DNA of 64,000 bases from Paenibacillus baekrokdamisoli. Its GTDB lineage: Bacteria > Bacillota > Bacilli > Paenibacillales > Paenibacillaceae. The position numbers and the translations under genes are program-made. The notes beneath the pieces were generated by a model. It was given only the letters and a program-made list of their open reading frames with translations. It was not told the DNA's origin and made no database searches. The stretch covers positions 3,658,001 through 3,722,000 of the forward strand of contig NZ_AP019308.1 in assembly GCF_003945345.1 (NCBI RefSeq), read 5' to 3'. Each line of letters opens with the position of its first letter. Position 1 is the first letter of the stretch. Below are positions 46,435 through 57,200 of the stretch, in pieces.

Positions 46435-46873
46435 TTTCTAAATCTATTTTATTTTTATACTCTGTCAGGGTCAGTCCTGTCCATTGTTTGAAGAGCTTGG
46501 AAAAGTAATATGGATCGTTGAAACCGACTAGCACAGCGATATGCTTGAATAGTAAACGTGGATTATTTTTAATTAATCGCTTCGACTCTTCTATTCGCAG
46601 TTGCATCTGATAGTTCAGAGGTGAAATCTTTTTCTTGCGGGTATATTCGCGGCTAAGATATAGCGCACTTAAATGAAAGTGGTCCGATAAGGAATGCAGT
46701 GTCAGATTTTTAGTGAAGTTAAGCTGGAGGTATTGTTCCATTTCTTCAATCCAATTGTTCTTGGAGTTTGGCTGCTCATGGACTACGTTGTCGATTTCTT
46801 GTTCTACAGGAGCCAGCTTATACGATAATCCTCTCCATTTAGACAATAAAATCCCTCCAAGATGCTGCAGCAT
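46430..46873 (-). CDS. Truncated AraC-family protein (DNA-binding domain only)
   Basis: 147 residues comprising little more than the AraC double helix-turn-helix (LTLHSLSDHFHLSALYLSRE and IAVLVGFNDPYYFSKLFKQW). The usual N-terminal sensor half is missing; a stop codon lies in frame two codons before the ATG and no sensor-coding sequence is seen before the permease gene. It is either a gene relic or a free DNA-binding domain that could compete with the intact regulator. It lies 42 bases after the permease gene, on the same strand. Confidence 0.75.
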   Translation of the reverse strand: MLQHLGGILLSKWRGLSYKLAPVEQEIDNVVHEQPNSKNNWIEEMEQYLQLNFTKNLTLHSLSDHFHLSALYLSREYTRKKKISPLNYQMQLRIEESKRLIKNNPRLLFKHIAVLVGFNDPYYFSKLFKQWTGLTLTEYKNKIDLEM

Positions 46874-46914
46874 TTTGATTCATTGCTTCCGGGTAAGAAT
46901 AGATAGCAATTACA

Positions 46915-47745
46915 CTATGATTTCACAGCACCCGTCATTATCCCGCTGACTAAAAAACGCTGTCCGAATAAATACACGACTAGAATCGGTAGAATAAAGA
47001 TAACAAGCGCAGCAAACTGAACTTGAGGTATTTCGATATTGGGGGATTTAGGATATATATACCCTATTTGCAGCAATGCTGTTGAAAGCGGATACTGACT
47101 TTCTTGTAGAAACATGAAGGGAGTCAAGAAATCTGCACCCCAGCTGTTGTTAAACAGCAAGATGCCCGCCGTTGCAATGACTGGCAAGGAAATGGGTATA
47201 TAAATCCGGAATATGATGCCATACGTAGAACATCCGTCCATCCGCGCAGCTTCATCCAATTCCATTGGAATGTTCATAAAAAATTGCCGATATAAGAAAA
47301 TGACAAAAGGACTGCCCCCGATACCTCCAAGAATCCACGGTAAATAGGTACCCAAGAGACCATATTCATGAAATAGAACATATTGTGGGATTAATATAAC
47401 AGTAGCGGGCACCATCATCGTTGACAAGATGATCATAAACAGAAATCCCTTGAACTTGGCCCTTAATCGGGCAAAGGCAAACCCTGAAAAAAAGCTGAAG
47501 AATAAAGGCAAGACTACTGAGATTGTGGTAAGAATGACTGAGTTTTTAAAAAACATCCAATACGGACGAAGCGTAAATGCCAGATGGTAATTCTCTAGTG
47601 TAGGATGAAGCGGAAACCAGGCTGTGCCTGTAAAAAGCGGCTGAATGGAGTTCACGAATAACCAATATAACGGGAACGAAAAAGCCACTACGAAGATAAG
47701 CACAAGAAGATATAAGGATGCCTTGACTAATTTAGTCTGGTTCAT
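46915..47745 (-). CDS. Carbohydrate ABC transporter permease (MalG type)
   Basis: 276 residues, six helices, EAA loop PMELDEAARMDGCSTYGIIF, end QRFLVSGIMTGAVKS. It lies 6 bases after the partner permease. Its binding protein is now interrupted by an insertion element, so this importer is probably inactive or uses another binding protein. Confidence 0.93.
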   Translation of the reverse strand: MNQTKLVKASLYLLVLIFVVAFSFPLYWLFVNSIQPLFTGTAWFPLHPTLENYHLAFTLRPYWMFFKNSVILTTISVVLPLFFSFFSGFAFARLRAKFKGFLFMIILSTMMVPATVILIPQYVLFHEYGLLGTYLPWILGGIGGSPFVIFLYRQFFMNIPMELDEAARMDGCSTYGIIFRIYIPISLPVIATAGILLFNNSWGADFLTPFMFLQESQYPLSTALLQIGYIYPKSPNIEIPQVQFAALVIFILPILVVYLFGQRFLVSGIMTGAVKS

Positions 47746-47751
47746 GTTTGG

Positions 47752-48663
47752 TTACCTTCCTTTCCGATCATCGGAATCATAGTGAACCCATAATCGGCTT
47801 GTGCCAAAAACAATAAGGGTAAGCAGTATTGTAATCGCAAAAAGCACCCATAATAGGGCTAAACCATACGCATATCTTTGAAACGCGAAAATTTGTTGGA
47901 AAGCATGGATTAAATATAAATAAAGTGGTCTGATCGGTACACCTAAGATTGCACTTGAAGTTAACACTGTGGATTGGAGGAATATCTGCAAGGAACCAAT
48001 AATTCCGAATACTAGGTTAAAGAAGATTACTGGGGTCATAAGCGGTACTGTTATACTTTTAAATCTCTGGAACGCGTTGGCTCCGTCAATAGCAGCAGCC
48101 TCAAATAGATCCACTGAAATCCCTTTAAGTCCCGCCAAATAAATGATGATGCCGCCGCCACATCCCCAGCATAATAAAATAAGCAGCGAGAGCGTAGCAT
48201 GGTCATAACCCAACCAGTTAATAGTATGAAATCCGAGGAATTGCAATAAACTATTGAGTATTCCGCTTTGAGAAAATATAGATTTCCACATCAAGCCCAC
48301 AGCCGTAATCGGCAGAATGGCTGGCAAATAGAACAGAGACCTATAAAGACCAATGCCACGAAAGTTATTATTTAATAAAAGAGCAAGAAAAAAACAAATT
48401 ACTGTACTGAATATAACGTTGATAAAACCGATAATAAAAGATCGGCCTAGTGAATACATTGCATCGCTGTCAGTAAACACGCTGTGATAGTTGCGAAGAC
48501 CCACAAACCTCACACTGTTAAAGTTAAATCCCGAATAGTTTGTAAAGCTTAAATACAATCCATACAATAGAGGAAATAATCCCATTGCAATAAATATCAC
48601 GATCCATGGTAGGGTCAGAATATAAAACTCTTTATTTTCCCTGCGCTCGATCTTGCCCATCAT
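47752..48663 (-). CDS. Carbohydrate ABC transporter permease (MalF type)
   Basis: 303 residues, six helices, EAA loop SVDLFEAAAIDGANAFQRFK. It follows the interrupted binding-protein gene by 70 bases and shares a transcription unit with it. Confidence 0.93.
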   Translation of the reverse strand: MMGKIERRENKEFYILTLPWIVIFIAMGLFPLLYGLYLSFTNYSGFNFNSVRFVGLRNYHSVFTDSDAMYSLGRSFIIGFINVIFSTVICFFLALLLNNNFRGIGLYRSLFYLPAILPITAVGLMWKSIFSQSGILNSLLQFLGFHTINWLGYDHATLSLLILLCWGCGGGIIIYLAGLKGISVDLFEAAAIDGANAFQRFKSITVPLMTPVIFFNLVFGIIGSLQIFLQSTVLTSSAILGVPIRPLYLYLIHAFQQIFAFQRYAYGLALLWVLFAITILLTLIVFGTSRLWVHYDSDDRKGR

Positions 48664-48733
48664 AGAAATCCATCCTTCCTCAAATTGAAAGTGGAAGCGA
48701 CGGTGGTCACTTCCACTACAGAAATCAACTCAA

Positions 48734-49442
48734 CTACTTGACGCCGACAATATCTTTATTTTCTCGTATTTGGATCTCTATTTCCTTCTTACTCTTCGCA
48801 ATCGCTCCATCAAGTGTGTCTTCACCAAAGTACACAGGCATAAAATACTTGCCAAAGATGGTATCGATTGCGGTTGTCGAGATATAAGGATTATTCGGAA
48901 TTGTAGTCAAATGACTGACATTGTTACTCACTACGGCATAGGTTTGTTTGTCGAAATTCGTTGCAACCGGAACTTTACTCATCTTGGATTGAAATCCTGG
49001 CAATCCCCATCCGCTAGCTGCTCTTTCGTCCGCAGGCTTGCCGCCAAAGAACCACTCGAACACGGTCCAAGCTTCTTTAGGGTGTCTGGTTTTACTATTA
49101 ATAATGCCTCCCGTACCGACTTGCGAAGCTTCGATTGCTTTCCCGCCTGCAACCATTGGGGCAGGTAGAAGCATAAAATCATCCAAATGGCTCTTTGAGG
49201 CGTCAGTACTTTTCAATATTCCTGCAAACCAATATCCAACTGTCATCATACCCAATTTACCCTGTGTAAAGAGGTCAATAAAGCCTGTTGCTTCTGGGTT
49301 AAGCGGACTTGGTCCAACTCCGGCTTTAGCCAGATCAACCCAATATTGCAAAGCCTTCTTCGCTTCCGGAGAATCCAGCAGTATTGTACTAAAATCATCG
49401 CTGTATAATGATTTTCCAGATGATGCTAACATATACTGTAAT
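48734..49442 (-). pseudogene. Solute-binding protein gene, 3' fragment split by an IS
   Basis: This fragment encodes the C-terminal ~235 residues of an SBP family 1 protein (MLASSGKSLYSDDFSTILLD to REN KDIVGVK). When the IS and one 6-bp target duplication are removed, the frame joins exactly to the 5' fragment at 51117-51859 as SQATLQYMLASSGK. Before the insertion the gene was intact, with about 480 residues. Confidence 0.92.
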
Positions 49443-51116
49443 CATGACTTATGCAGTTCATTCCAATCGTTGGAAAACGATCAATAGTCATAGAAATGTA
49501 AACTAAAACCCGGAAAATCCCTTGACTTTTTGGAATCACCCCGATAATCACGAAGAATACCTTTTCTACTGGGTATACCTTCGAGATAATAGGTGATTTT
49601 CGTGAAACAAACCCTTGAAAATCCACGATTTCGTAAGCTTTCACAAGGCGAATGCGCGGGAGCGCCGGTCTTGCGATCACTTTGGGAAAAGTTCGACTTT
49701 TCTTTGCTCTTGATGCAAGCTGGGATATTCAAACGAAGCGGAGCTCCTTCATGGATGCTTTGCTTTATGTACATCATCGGATTGATCTCTGGATGCTCAT
49801 CGGTTGTACAAATGAGCGAACTGGCTGGGAAAGATGCTCTACTTGAACTCATGTTTAAACCCTACAAACTCGCACAATACACGCTCAGCCGGTTCTTCAC
49901 AGTTCCCCATGCATGGCTGACGTTTGGGAAAAAACGGGTTGCCAGGCTTCAGGAAGAACGGGAAACCGCGCTTCAAGAAGGCGATATTATTAATCTCGAC
50001 GATACACATAGCGCCCATCCCTATGCAAAGAAACTGCCATTCCTGTGCTGGCTCAGGGACTCTTCATCCAAATCCTATAGCTGGTGCATGAACCTCGTTG
50101 TCCTTCAGGCCGTGCTCCGAAACGGACTCGAATATCCGTTGTTCTACCGCGTTTGGCGCAAAATGTCTGACGAGGAAACCGGCTTGACCAAGTTTGATTT
50201 AGCCAGACAAATGCTGCTCATGCTTCGCGAGTCGGTCACTTGCCGCCTCTGGGTAGCGATGGACCGATGGTATTTATGCAAAGACTTTTTCGTTTTCTTG
50301 CAAGAGCATTCCTTTGACTGGGTAACTAAAGCTAAGCGCAATACTGCACTGCATCGAAAGATTACAGTCCCCGGACGTCGTGATCGGTATGTACCTGTTA
50401 CGGCGCGACAGCTTATTCAGGATACATACAAGCGCTTATCTACATCCAGCAAGAAGGGAATCTTCGCCATTTCAGTATCTGATATTTATATGAAAATACC
50501 TTATCTTGCTGAAGGGCGGAAAGGGCAACTTGTAACGAAACAACGCTTCGTTCCCCTTGCTGCCGTTGTCGCTATGCGGCTTAAAGAAGACGAGGAAAGC
50601 GTTGATGTGAAGGAAGATTCACCAGATGAACCGGCAACCTACAAAGGAGCCTACTTGATCATTAGCAACCGACATGATGCGCCAGATAAGGCGCTTGAAG
50701 TGTACGGAAAGCGTTGGCGTATAGAGGTGTTTTTCCGCGCGGCCAAACAAGAACTTGGCTTTGAAAAGTGCCACTCTACATCCGAAGCACATCAGCACGC
50801 GCACATGGAGTTACTTTTTGCTGCGGAGACGCTACTTGCCTATGCGTTATGGCAAGTAAACAAAGAAAAAACGAGTGATGAGAGCCACACCCACGGCGAA
50901 ATGGTTCGCGGTCTCTTCCACACTCGTTGCCAGGTTCGCACAAGAAACCACAAGGGTTTAAAGCGAATCTACATCGATTTTGACATAGAGGCACGCCGTT
51001 TTGCAAGCCTTATTTCCGCATATTGGCCCAAAAATCTCTCCATGACCATGTGGCCGGTGCATTCAAGCATAGATTCTCACAATTACCGATTAATCTCATG
51101 AACTGCATAAGTCATG
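49443..51116 (+). mobile_element. IS4-family insertion sequence
   Basis: A 1674-bp element with perfect 19-bp terminal inverted repeats (CATGACTTATGCAGTTCAT at 49443-49461, complement at 51098-51116) and flanking 6-bp direct repeats TGTAAT (49437-49442 and 51117-51122). It contains one transposase gene and sits inside a binding-protein gene in the opposite orientation. Perfect ends and an intact transposase suggest recent movement. Confidence 0.92.
49602..51101 (+). CDS. IS4-family DDE transposase
   Basis: About 499 residues. The DDE catalytic set is visible as LDDTHSAHPYAK (first Asp), WVAMDRWY (second Asp) and the IS4 signature Y-(2)-R-(3)-E-(6)-K in YGKRWRIEVFFRAAK. No frameshift. Start is taken as the GTG at 49602 with AGGTG upstream; the frame is open nine bases further. 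Confidence 0.9.
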   Translation: MKQTLENPRFRKLSQGECAGAPVLRSLWEKFDFSLLLMQAGIFKRSGAPSWMLCFMYIIGLISGCSSVVQMSELAGKDALLELMFKPYKLAQYTLSRFFTVPHAWLTFGKKRVARLQEERETALQEGDIINLDDTHSAHPYAKKLPFLCWLRDSSSKSYSWCMNLVVLQAVLRNGLEYPLFYRVWRKMSDEETGLTKFDLARQMLLMLRESVTCRLWVAMDRWYLCKDFFVFLQEHSFDWVTKAKRNTALHRKITVPGRRDRYVPVTARQLIQDTYKRLSTSSKKGIFAISVSDIYMKIPYLAEGRKGQLVTKQRFVPLAAVVAMRLKEDEESVDVKEDSPDEPATYKGAYLIISNRHDAPDKALEVYGKRWRIEVFFRAAKQELGFEKCHSTSEAHQHAHMELLFAAETLLAYALWQVNKEKTSDESHTHGEMVRGLFHTRCQVRTRNHKGLKRIYIDFDIEARRFASLISAYWPKNLSMTMWPVHSSIDSHNYRLIS

Positions 51117-51859
51117 TGTAATGTAGCTTGAGAAACTGTAACCCCGCCAATAAATGGGTTCGTATATCCCCACTGGATAAATTTATCCCCATCTTTTTTA
51201 GTTAATTTCTTTGCATAGTCTGCGACTTGATCCCAAGTCAAAGCTGTTTTATCATCCGGTATCGGTATCCCTGCTTCCGCAAACAACTTCTTGTTGATGT
51301 ACATATCTGTTTCTGGTTGCCAGTCTTTCACAAATCCGTACAAATCGCCTGTTCCCTGATTTTGGCCATCCCACTTGAATATGTCCCCGATGCTAAGAAG
51401 ATCATCTTTTTTGAATACCGTACTTGCATCAAAGTAGGGCTGTAAATTCAAAGCCAAGCCTCTGGCAGCATAGAAGGGGAATTCGTTCCCTCCATTGACA
51501 CGGAGAATGTCTGGAGTTGTTTCAGAATTCGCAGCAATTGCAGCCATTAATTTATTGAAATCGGCATCTACTCGTTCCAGATTAATATTCGGATGATCCT
51601 TATTAAATTCTGTGATCTGATCCTTTGTAATCTCTCCCTCACCCATATTCATCCGAATGGTGACTTTTTCACCGTTTGTTGTAGCCGCAGCAGTTCCTGC
51701 ATCTGTAGCTGCATCTGTAGTTGCATCTGTACTTACAGCAGTTCCCGTATCTTTAGCTGTTCCTGTATCCGTGCTTTTAGAATTCGTACTGCAGCCTACT
51801 AGAATTAAAACTAATGATAATATTACTGCCGTGAATCTGATGGACAACTTCTTGGTCAT
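51117..51859 (-). pseudogene. Solute-binding protein gene, 5' fragment split by an IS
   Basis: Starts at the ATG at 51859 (AGGGGG upstream) with a signal peptide and lipobox LILVGCSTNS, then a Thr/Ala/Asp low-complexity linker and the N-terminal SBP lobe. The frame runs into the IS and stops inside it. The open frame beyond the ATG to 51970 is not coding. Promoter cassette B drives this gene. Confidence 0.92.
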
Positions 51860-51919
51860 GTAAATCCCCCTATTAGTTTTTTTTGAACTTGCAAGCGTGT
51901 TCATTTTTATTACTCTATA

Positions 51920-51988
51920 ACTATACGAAGATGGAAAGTCACAAACAATAAGGCAGTTTCTAGATTTCATTTGTGTTTTTTGGAGATT
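51920..51988 (-). promoter_or_regulatory. Promoter cassette B (shared operator and promoter)
   Basis: Same layout as cassette A: identical 33-bp element at 51956-51988, -35 TTGTTT (51943-51948), 17 bases, -10 TATAGT (51920-51925). It precedes the interrupted binding-protein gene by 61 bases. Confidence 0.8.
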
Positions 51989-52015
51989 CTTATTTTTGGC
52001 AAATCTTACAAAATA

Positions 52016-52060
52016 AGATAAAAAAGACTCGCGAAATCAAGAGATTTCGTGAGCCTTCTT
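52016..52060 (-). terminator. Terminator of the alpha-galactosidase unit (cassette B)
   Basis: Stem GACTCGCGAAATC / GATTTCGTGAGCC with a T-rich run on the minus strand, 36 bases after the stop at 52096. Confidence 0.8.
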
Positions 52061-52095
52061 TGTGATTGCAAATCATTCGGGTATCCTTTTACATC

Positions 52096-54291
52096 CTATT
52101 GTTCGGTCATTTTTTTGAGCTCGAAGAACCTTGCTTGATTCCGATTCGGCAAATTCACGATTAATGCTCCGTCGACAATATTATAATTGTTCATGACTTG
52201 GTATGGATCCGCTGCCGGATAAAGCTGCTTCACCTCAACGGAACCATTCTCCCAACCCGATATCGGAAGTCGGATAGTGCTCTCCTCGCTTTCCAACCTC
52301 CATATCGCTAACAAAACCCGCGCATTGTCCATAGAGGCAAGACCAACACTGTTCCAGCCCGATGAATCGTTTACCGCTTTAAAACCGAGCGGCCAGATCG
52401 GGGATGAATTGCGAATATGAATTCTCTCCGCTTTATAAAGAGTTATTGCTTCTTGGATCAGCGACAGGTTTAAACCATCCGCTTTATCCACTCGACCGGA
52501 CAAATACAGATTGCCGCATAATCCGTTAATCATATTGAAAATGGTTTGTTCTCCATCCTGCATGGAGTTCCTGTATTCCTTGTCATCCAGCCATTCAGGA
52601 TGATCGCGATGGGAGACAAGCAACGGATATGGATATGCCCATACGCCGTTCTGTTCAGGCAATACCGCCGCCAGCATTCCCCCGATAATGGATGGATACT
52701 TCGTATAATCTTCTTGATCGCTCGAACTCACCATATGAGCATGAGATAATATCCCATAGTCGGCTCTCATGCCGCCGGAAGCGCAGCCTTCTATGATCAA
52801 ATAAGGATGTTTCGCTTTCACTTCATCCAAGAAGGCATAGAAGCTGCGCATGTGGATAATCAGCCCATCGGCTGCCGAACTGCCAAGCGTATCGTCGCCG
52901 AATCCGACACAGCCGTTGTAATCGTTCTTGATAAAACCGACTCCCATTGCTGCCAATCGGTCTATCGTGCCGTGCATATATGCTCTTACTTCGGGGTTGG
53001 TGAAGTTCATAAACCAGCGCTCTCCGCCGCCCACTCTTCGGCCATTCCGCCTTAAAAACCATGTATCCGGTTGGCGGCCCAAGGCCGCACTTTCCCCGCA
53101 TACCTCCATCTCCAGCCAAACACCCGGAATCATTCCTGCCTGTTTTATTGTTTGCAAGATCCCCGCGAGACCCTCGTCTCCGAATCGGTTCGCATTCGGC
53201 TGCCAGTCCCCCAGAGACGTTCCCCAATAAGTATTCGGCTCAGCAAACCAGCCCGCATCGATACAGAAAACTTCCGCCCCGACTTCAGTGGCGCGTTGAA
53301 TTAAGGGAAGGAGCTTAGCTTCCGAAGGATCGGCCCACAAGCAATTCATATAATCGTTAAACACAACCGGAACTTCGCCCAACCAAGCGTTGGCTGGCTT
53401 GAGGTGCGAACGCCGGTAAGCGGTCAATTCCCGAGCTGCCGCTTCTATACCGCCGGAGCAGCATCCGATCGCTGCCGGTATCGTCGTAAAGTTTTCTCCT
53501 GGCAGCAAGGTTTTGGTCCATCCGCCAAAACCTTCGCTGGCCCCGTCTATTTGAACATATAGACTGTCGCTGCCGACTGAAGCATGCTCATGGCGGTTTC
53601 CAAGCTCTATATGCCAGTTAGACGAGGTTTCAGCCTGCGCATACCAAACGGATTGCGTCTCCAAATCTTCGATCACAACCATAGGCAAATATCGTCCCGT
53701 ACTCCAACTTCCCCTGGATTCCCAATGAACAGCATGCGACATCGAATAAGGCGAGGTGCGATAAAGACCTAGTTGGTCCAAATCGTCGCATCTCCATTGT
53801 CCTTCGCCGCTCCAGGCTTGCCGCCAATAATGAACCTTTACCCTGCCAGGTTCGGACCAGGAGCCAGTGCTGCCGAGCGCGATTCCCTGCATACATAAGG
53901 AAGAAAGATGGGTCAGAACGACGGCTTCCGGGCCGTCGTTCTTCACTGTCGTTGTCTGCCTGATTACCGCCGCTCCAGGGACGAATTCCATATTTAACTC
54001 CACAATCAGCTTCAACTCTTCATGCAGATACCGCAGAGACAAACCACTTTCCGTCCGATCTACCTGCTCTAGGACCAGCTCTTCGGCAAGCAAAGAGTGC
54101 CCCACCGCAAGCCCTGGATGAACCCCATGCGGCTTGCCAGCCACAGCAGCCTGAATATTCATCCCAGCAGCATATGATCCTTGGATATCCGTGGGCAGAA
54201 CTTGCGGCTGAAAGATGTCCTGCCGCAATTTATTATCCGAGCGAGTAAAGCCGAGCCTCATCTTCTCATGTACAAACTCCATGCGTTCCAT
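52096..54291 (-). CDS. Glycoside hydrolase family 36, alpha-galactosidase
   Basis: 731 residues, cytoplasmic. The GH36 catalytic pair is the nucleophile Asp of FIKNDYNGC (about 457) and the acid/base Asp of SSSDQEDYTK (about 525). FCIDAGWFAEP and IIEGCASGGMRADYG also fit. The ATG at 54291 has AGGAG 7 bases upstream, inside the end of the preceding gene, whose stop is 2 bases away; the open frame to 54345 overlaps it. It removes alpha-linked galactose (or N-acetylgalactosamine in some relatives) from oligosaccharides. Cotranscribed with the giant SLH protein. Confidence 0.93.
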   Translation of the reverse strand: MERMEFVHEKMRLGFTRSDNKLRQDIFQPQVLPTDIQGSYAAGMNIQAAVAGKPHGVHPGLAVGHSLLAEELVLEQVDRTESGLSLRYLHEELKLIVELNMEFVPGAAVIRQTTTVKNDGPEAVVLTHLSSLCMQGIALGSTGSWSEPGRVKVHYWRQAWSGEGQWRCDDLDQLGLYRTSPYSMSHAVHWESRGSWSTGRYLPMVVIEDLETQSVWYAQAETSSNWHIELGNRHEHASVGSDSLYVQIDGASEGFGGWTKTLLPGENFTTIPAAIGCCSGGIEAAARELTAYRRSHLKPANAWLGEVPVVFNDYMNCLWADPSEAKLLPLIQRATEVGAEVFCIDAGWFAEPNTYWGTSLGDWQPNANRFGDEGLAGILQTIKQAGMIPGVWLEMEVCGESAALGRQPDTWFLRRNGRRVGGGERWFMNFTNPEVRAYMHGTIDRLAAMGVGFIKNDYNGCVGFGDDTLGSSAADGLIIHMRSFYAFLDEVKAKHPYLIIEGCASGGMRADYGILSHAHMVSSSDQEDYTKYPSIIGGMLAAVLPEQNGVWAYPYPLLVSHRDHPEWLDDKEYRNSMQDGEQTIFNMINGLCGNLYLSGRVDKADGLNLSLIQEAITLYKAERIHIRNSSPIWPLGFKAVNDSSGWNSVGLASMDNARVLLAIWRLESEESTIRLPISGWENGSVEVKQLYPAADPYQVMNNYNIVDGALIVNLPNRNQARFFELKKMTEQ

Positions 54292-54293
54292 AG

Positions 54294-57200
54294 TTACACT
54301 CCTGTCGCGTAATCGATCACTTTTACTGAGTTCAGAAATCCCCACGTATACGCAACGGATTCGATTTCAATCTTCAAATAAACGGTCTTGTGCCCTTTCG
54401 CTTGTTCTGTCAAGTCGAGCGTCCGAATCGTATCATAGTTTCCCGGAGCCGAGGTAGACAGCTCTCCGATTTTGGTCATCGCAGTCACATCCGTTCCCAC
54501 GTAAAATCGCATCGCCGCAATCCGATCCTCATCGATATGCAGCGTTCGACCGCTATATAACATTTCAAGCTTTTTGAATCCATTCGAATCCGTGCTATCC
54601 AGCTTATAAATGACATAACCCGCCTGTTTGCCCCCTGCGTCATTAGGAGTACCGGTTAATCCTATATCCGGCAGCGATTCAAACAGCAGCTCATTTTGCA
54701 AATTAACAACCTCATTGGCTCCGATCACCTCAGCTGTTATCGTGCCAATCGGAATATCTTGAAAATCCTCATCGACTAGCGCGACCGGCTGGGCGACAGT
54801 AACCGTAATGAACTTGCTTAGACTCAGCCCATGAAACGTGATAACCGCTGTAATATTCGCGGTTCCATAGGAAATACCTGTCACAATTCCATTCGCGGAG
54901 ACCGTCGCCACAGATACGTCGCTGCTCGTATACACAGTCTTGTACAGAGACGGTTGAAGCTCATTATTTTGCTCGTTATACGCTTTTACCTCGGCAGTAA
55001 CTGTCCCGTTGATGGGCACGAAAGCATCCGCTGGCATCATCTCCATGTGACCAAGCGTATTAGCTGTGACCGACACTGTTATCGTATTGGTTGAGACCAC
55101 TTTGCCTTGAACGGATAAGTAAGCCTTGACCGTCGTAGTCCCCGCACCTATGGCACTAAGTCCATTGGATGTTTGGGCCAGTATGCCGTTCGTACCAAAC
55201 GCATATACGATTTTCGCTCCGGCTAAATTAACCGTATCGTCGTTATCATACTTCGCGGTTAACACAACAGGCACATTCTGCCCCTCGTACACAACGGAGT
55301 TATTCCAAGTCAGCGAAGCGGTGTCGAGCTCCCGGATTCCTGTTCTCTTCACAATAAACTTCACACTGTTGATCGACGCCCAGGTATCCGGATTCGATGT
55401 TGTCATGACAACTCGAACATAAAGTGTATTCGTGTTCAAATTTGCGATATCCAGATTGATGTCCCTTAACTGATTGAAGCTGTTGCTATCTGCATCATTT
55501 GCGATCTCGCCTACCTTTTGCCATGTGCCCTCGGAGCCTGTCACGCTCATTTCCCATTCCACCGTTGTACCCATGATGGCTCGACCGCTGTATTGAATAG
55601 CCGCACCTTCAAAGGGGGTTGCACTCTCCAGCTTCCAGGTCGCAATCCCTGGCGATGCGATATTATCAGGCCTTAAGACGATATCTTGATTATTGGAATC
55701 GAGTCGCGTTTTTAAAATATTATGCACCTCATCAGCTCTCGTTCGCCATGCTTCGCCAGTCTCCTCGAAGTTCTCGAACAGCATCGTGTCATACTGTTCA
55801 GAAATTCCCAAAACCCGCTTCGCTCTCCCCAAGACCGCATACGGACTATAGCTAATCGTAACCAGATCCCCAACTTTAAAGCCCCAATCGTTTATTGGAG
55901 CATTGAAAACATTCGTACCTTTCGCATTGGGCGAATTAAACTGGCTGTCTTGACCCATTTCGAACCGATATTCTTTGTTCGCGCTATCTCGCAATTCGAC
56001 GAAGGCGTTCTGTAATTGCCCGGTAACCGTAACCGGCTGGATTTTGGTAATCGTCCCGGATACTTTACCGTAATAGGCTTTTAACGAGACGACTTCACCC
56101 TGCTGATTCAACGTAAGCTTGAGCAAATCGCCATAATCGAGCATCTCTATCGGTACCTGCTGAAGTTCTTGATCAGGCGTGCCTTTCGGCCCTCTCAAAA
56201 TAATCACCTGATCCGCAAGCTTCAGATCGATATAATTCACGTATTCGCTGATAGCCGGATCTTGGGATTGAATATTTATCGTAGCCGTTCCGCTCTTTGA
56301 ATAATACCTTGCTTCGATTTCCGACGGATATGTCTTGGCAGGCTTCGTCGGAGCGTTCAATGCAAATGTCGCTTTGCCACCGGTAACGGCAATGGCTCCG
56401 GCATCATTCGCCTGCGTCGGCGAAATTTCATAGATTCCACCGCCTAAGTCTACAGCCTTGTAATAGGCGGAGGTTGCATGCGTTAGCGTCAAGGAAACGG
56501 TTGCTGCAGCATCGGCAACAAATCCGATTTTGAACGAATTGCCGAATGTATACAGCGTCGTATGAATCTTGGCTGCCGTATCCACGATCTGCATCGACAA
56601 CGGATAATCTCCGAGCGTTCCGGATCCTTTGACAACGAATTTGGCAGGGAGAAGCTGAGACATCGCCTCCATCAGTCTCTTGTATGCCTTTCCGTAATAA
56701 CCGCTCCGGTAAAGCTCATCGATCTCTTTGTACATGTCATTCTGTCCTGCTTGGTCAACGTATTTCGCTAACAATCGTTCGATATCTGCTCGGTACGTTA
56801 CCCATAAATTTCTTTCTCGCAGCTGCTTGAACGTATATTGGAGTCCACTCGTGTGACCGCTTGCTCTTCCTAACAATGCCGTGATTTTCACGGAGGACAA
56901 AGATACCCAATCGAATACCTGGCTTGGAAGATTAGGCGAGTATAGCCGGATACGAACATAAGCAATTGAGCTGGACGGATCAATGTAATCGCTCGCGTCG
57001 ATTGTTGCCGTATGAAACATATCTTTCAGTGTATCTACAAGTGACAGCTGATTCAGCTCAGGACCGGCCCAGACCTCCACCTTGCATAGACTGCAAAGAT
57101 AATTCAGACTGCGTCCTGCCAATTCAACCGCAAGACCATGCGTCAGCGGAACACCTTGATTATCCGCCTTGAAAGTGATATAGCCTCCGTTAGCATCGCC

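Noticed and set aside
51860..51970. 37-codon N-terminal extension of the interrupted binding protein
   Set aside because: It would run through promoter cassette B, and the signal peptide begins at the ATG at 51859.
54292..54345. Upstream extension of the GH36 gene
   Set aside because: It overlaps the end of the giant gene, and the ATG at 54291 has a good ribosome binding site and fits the family start.
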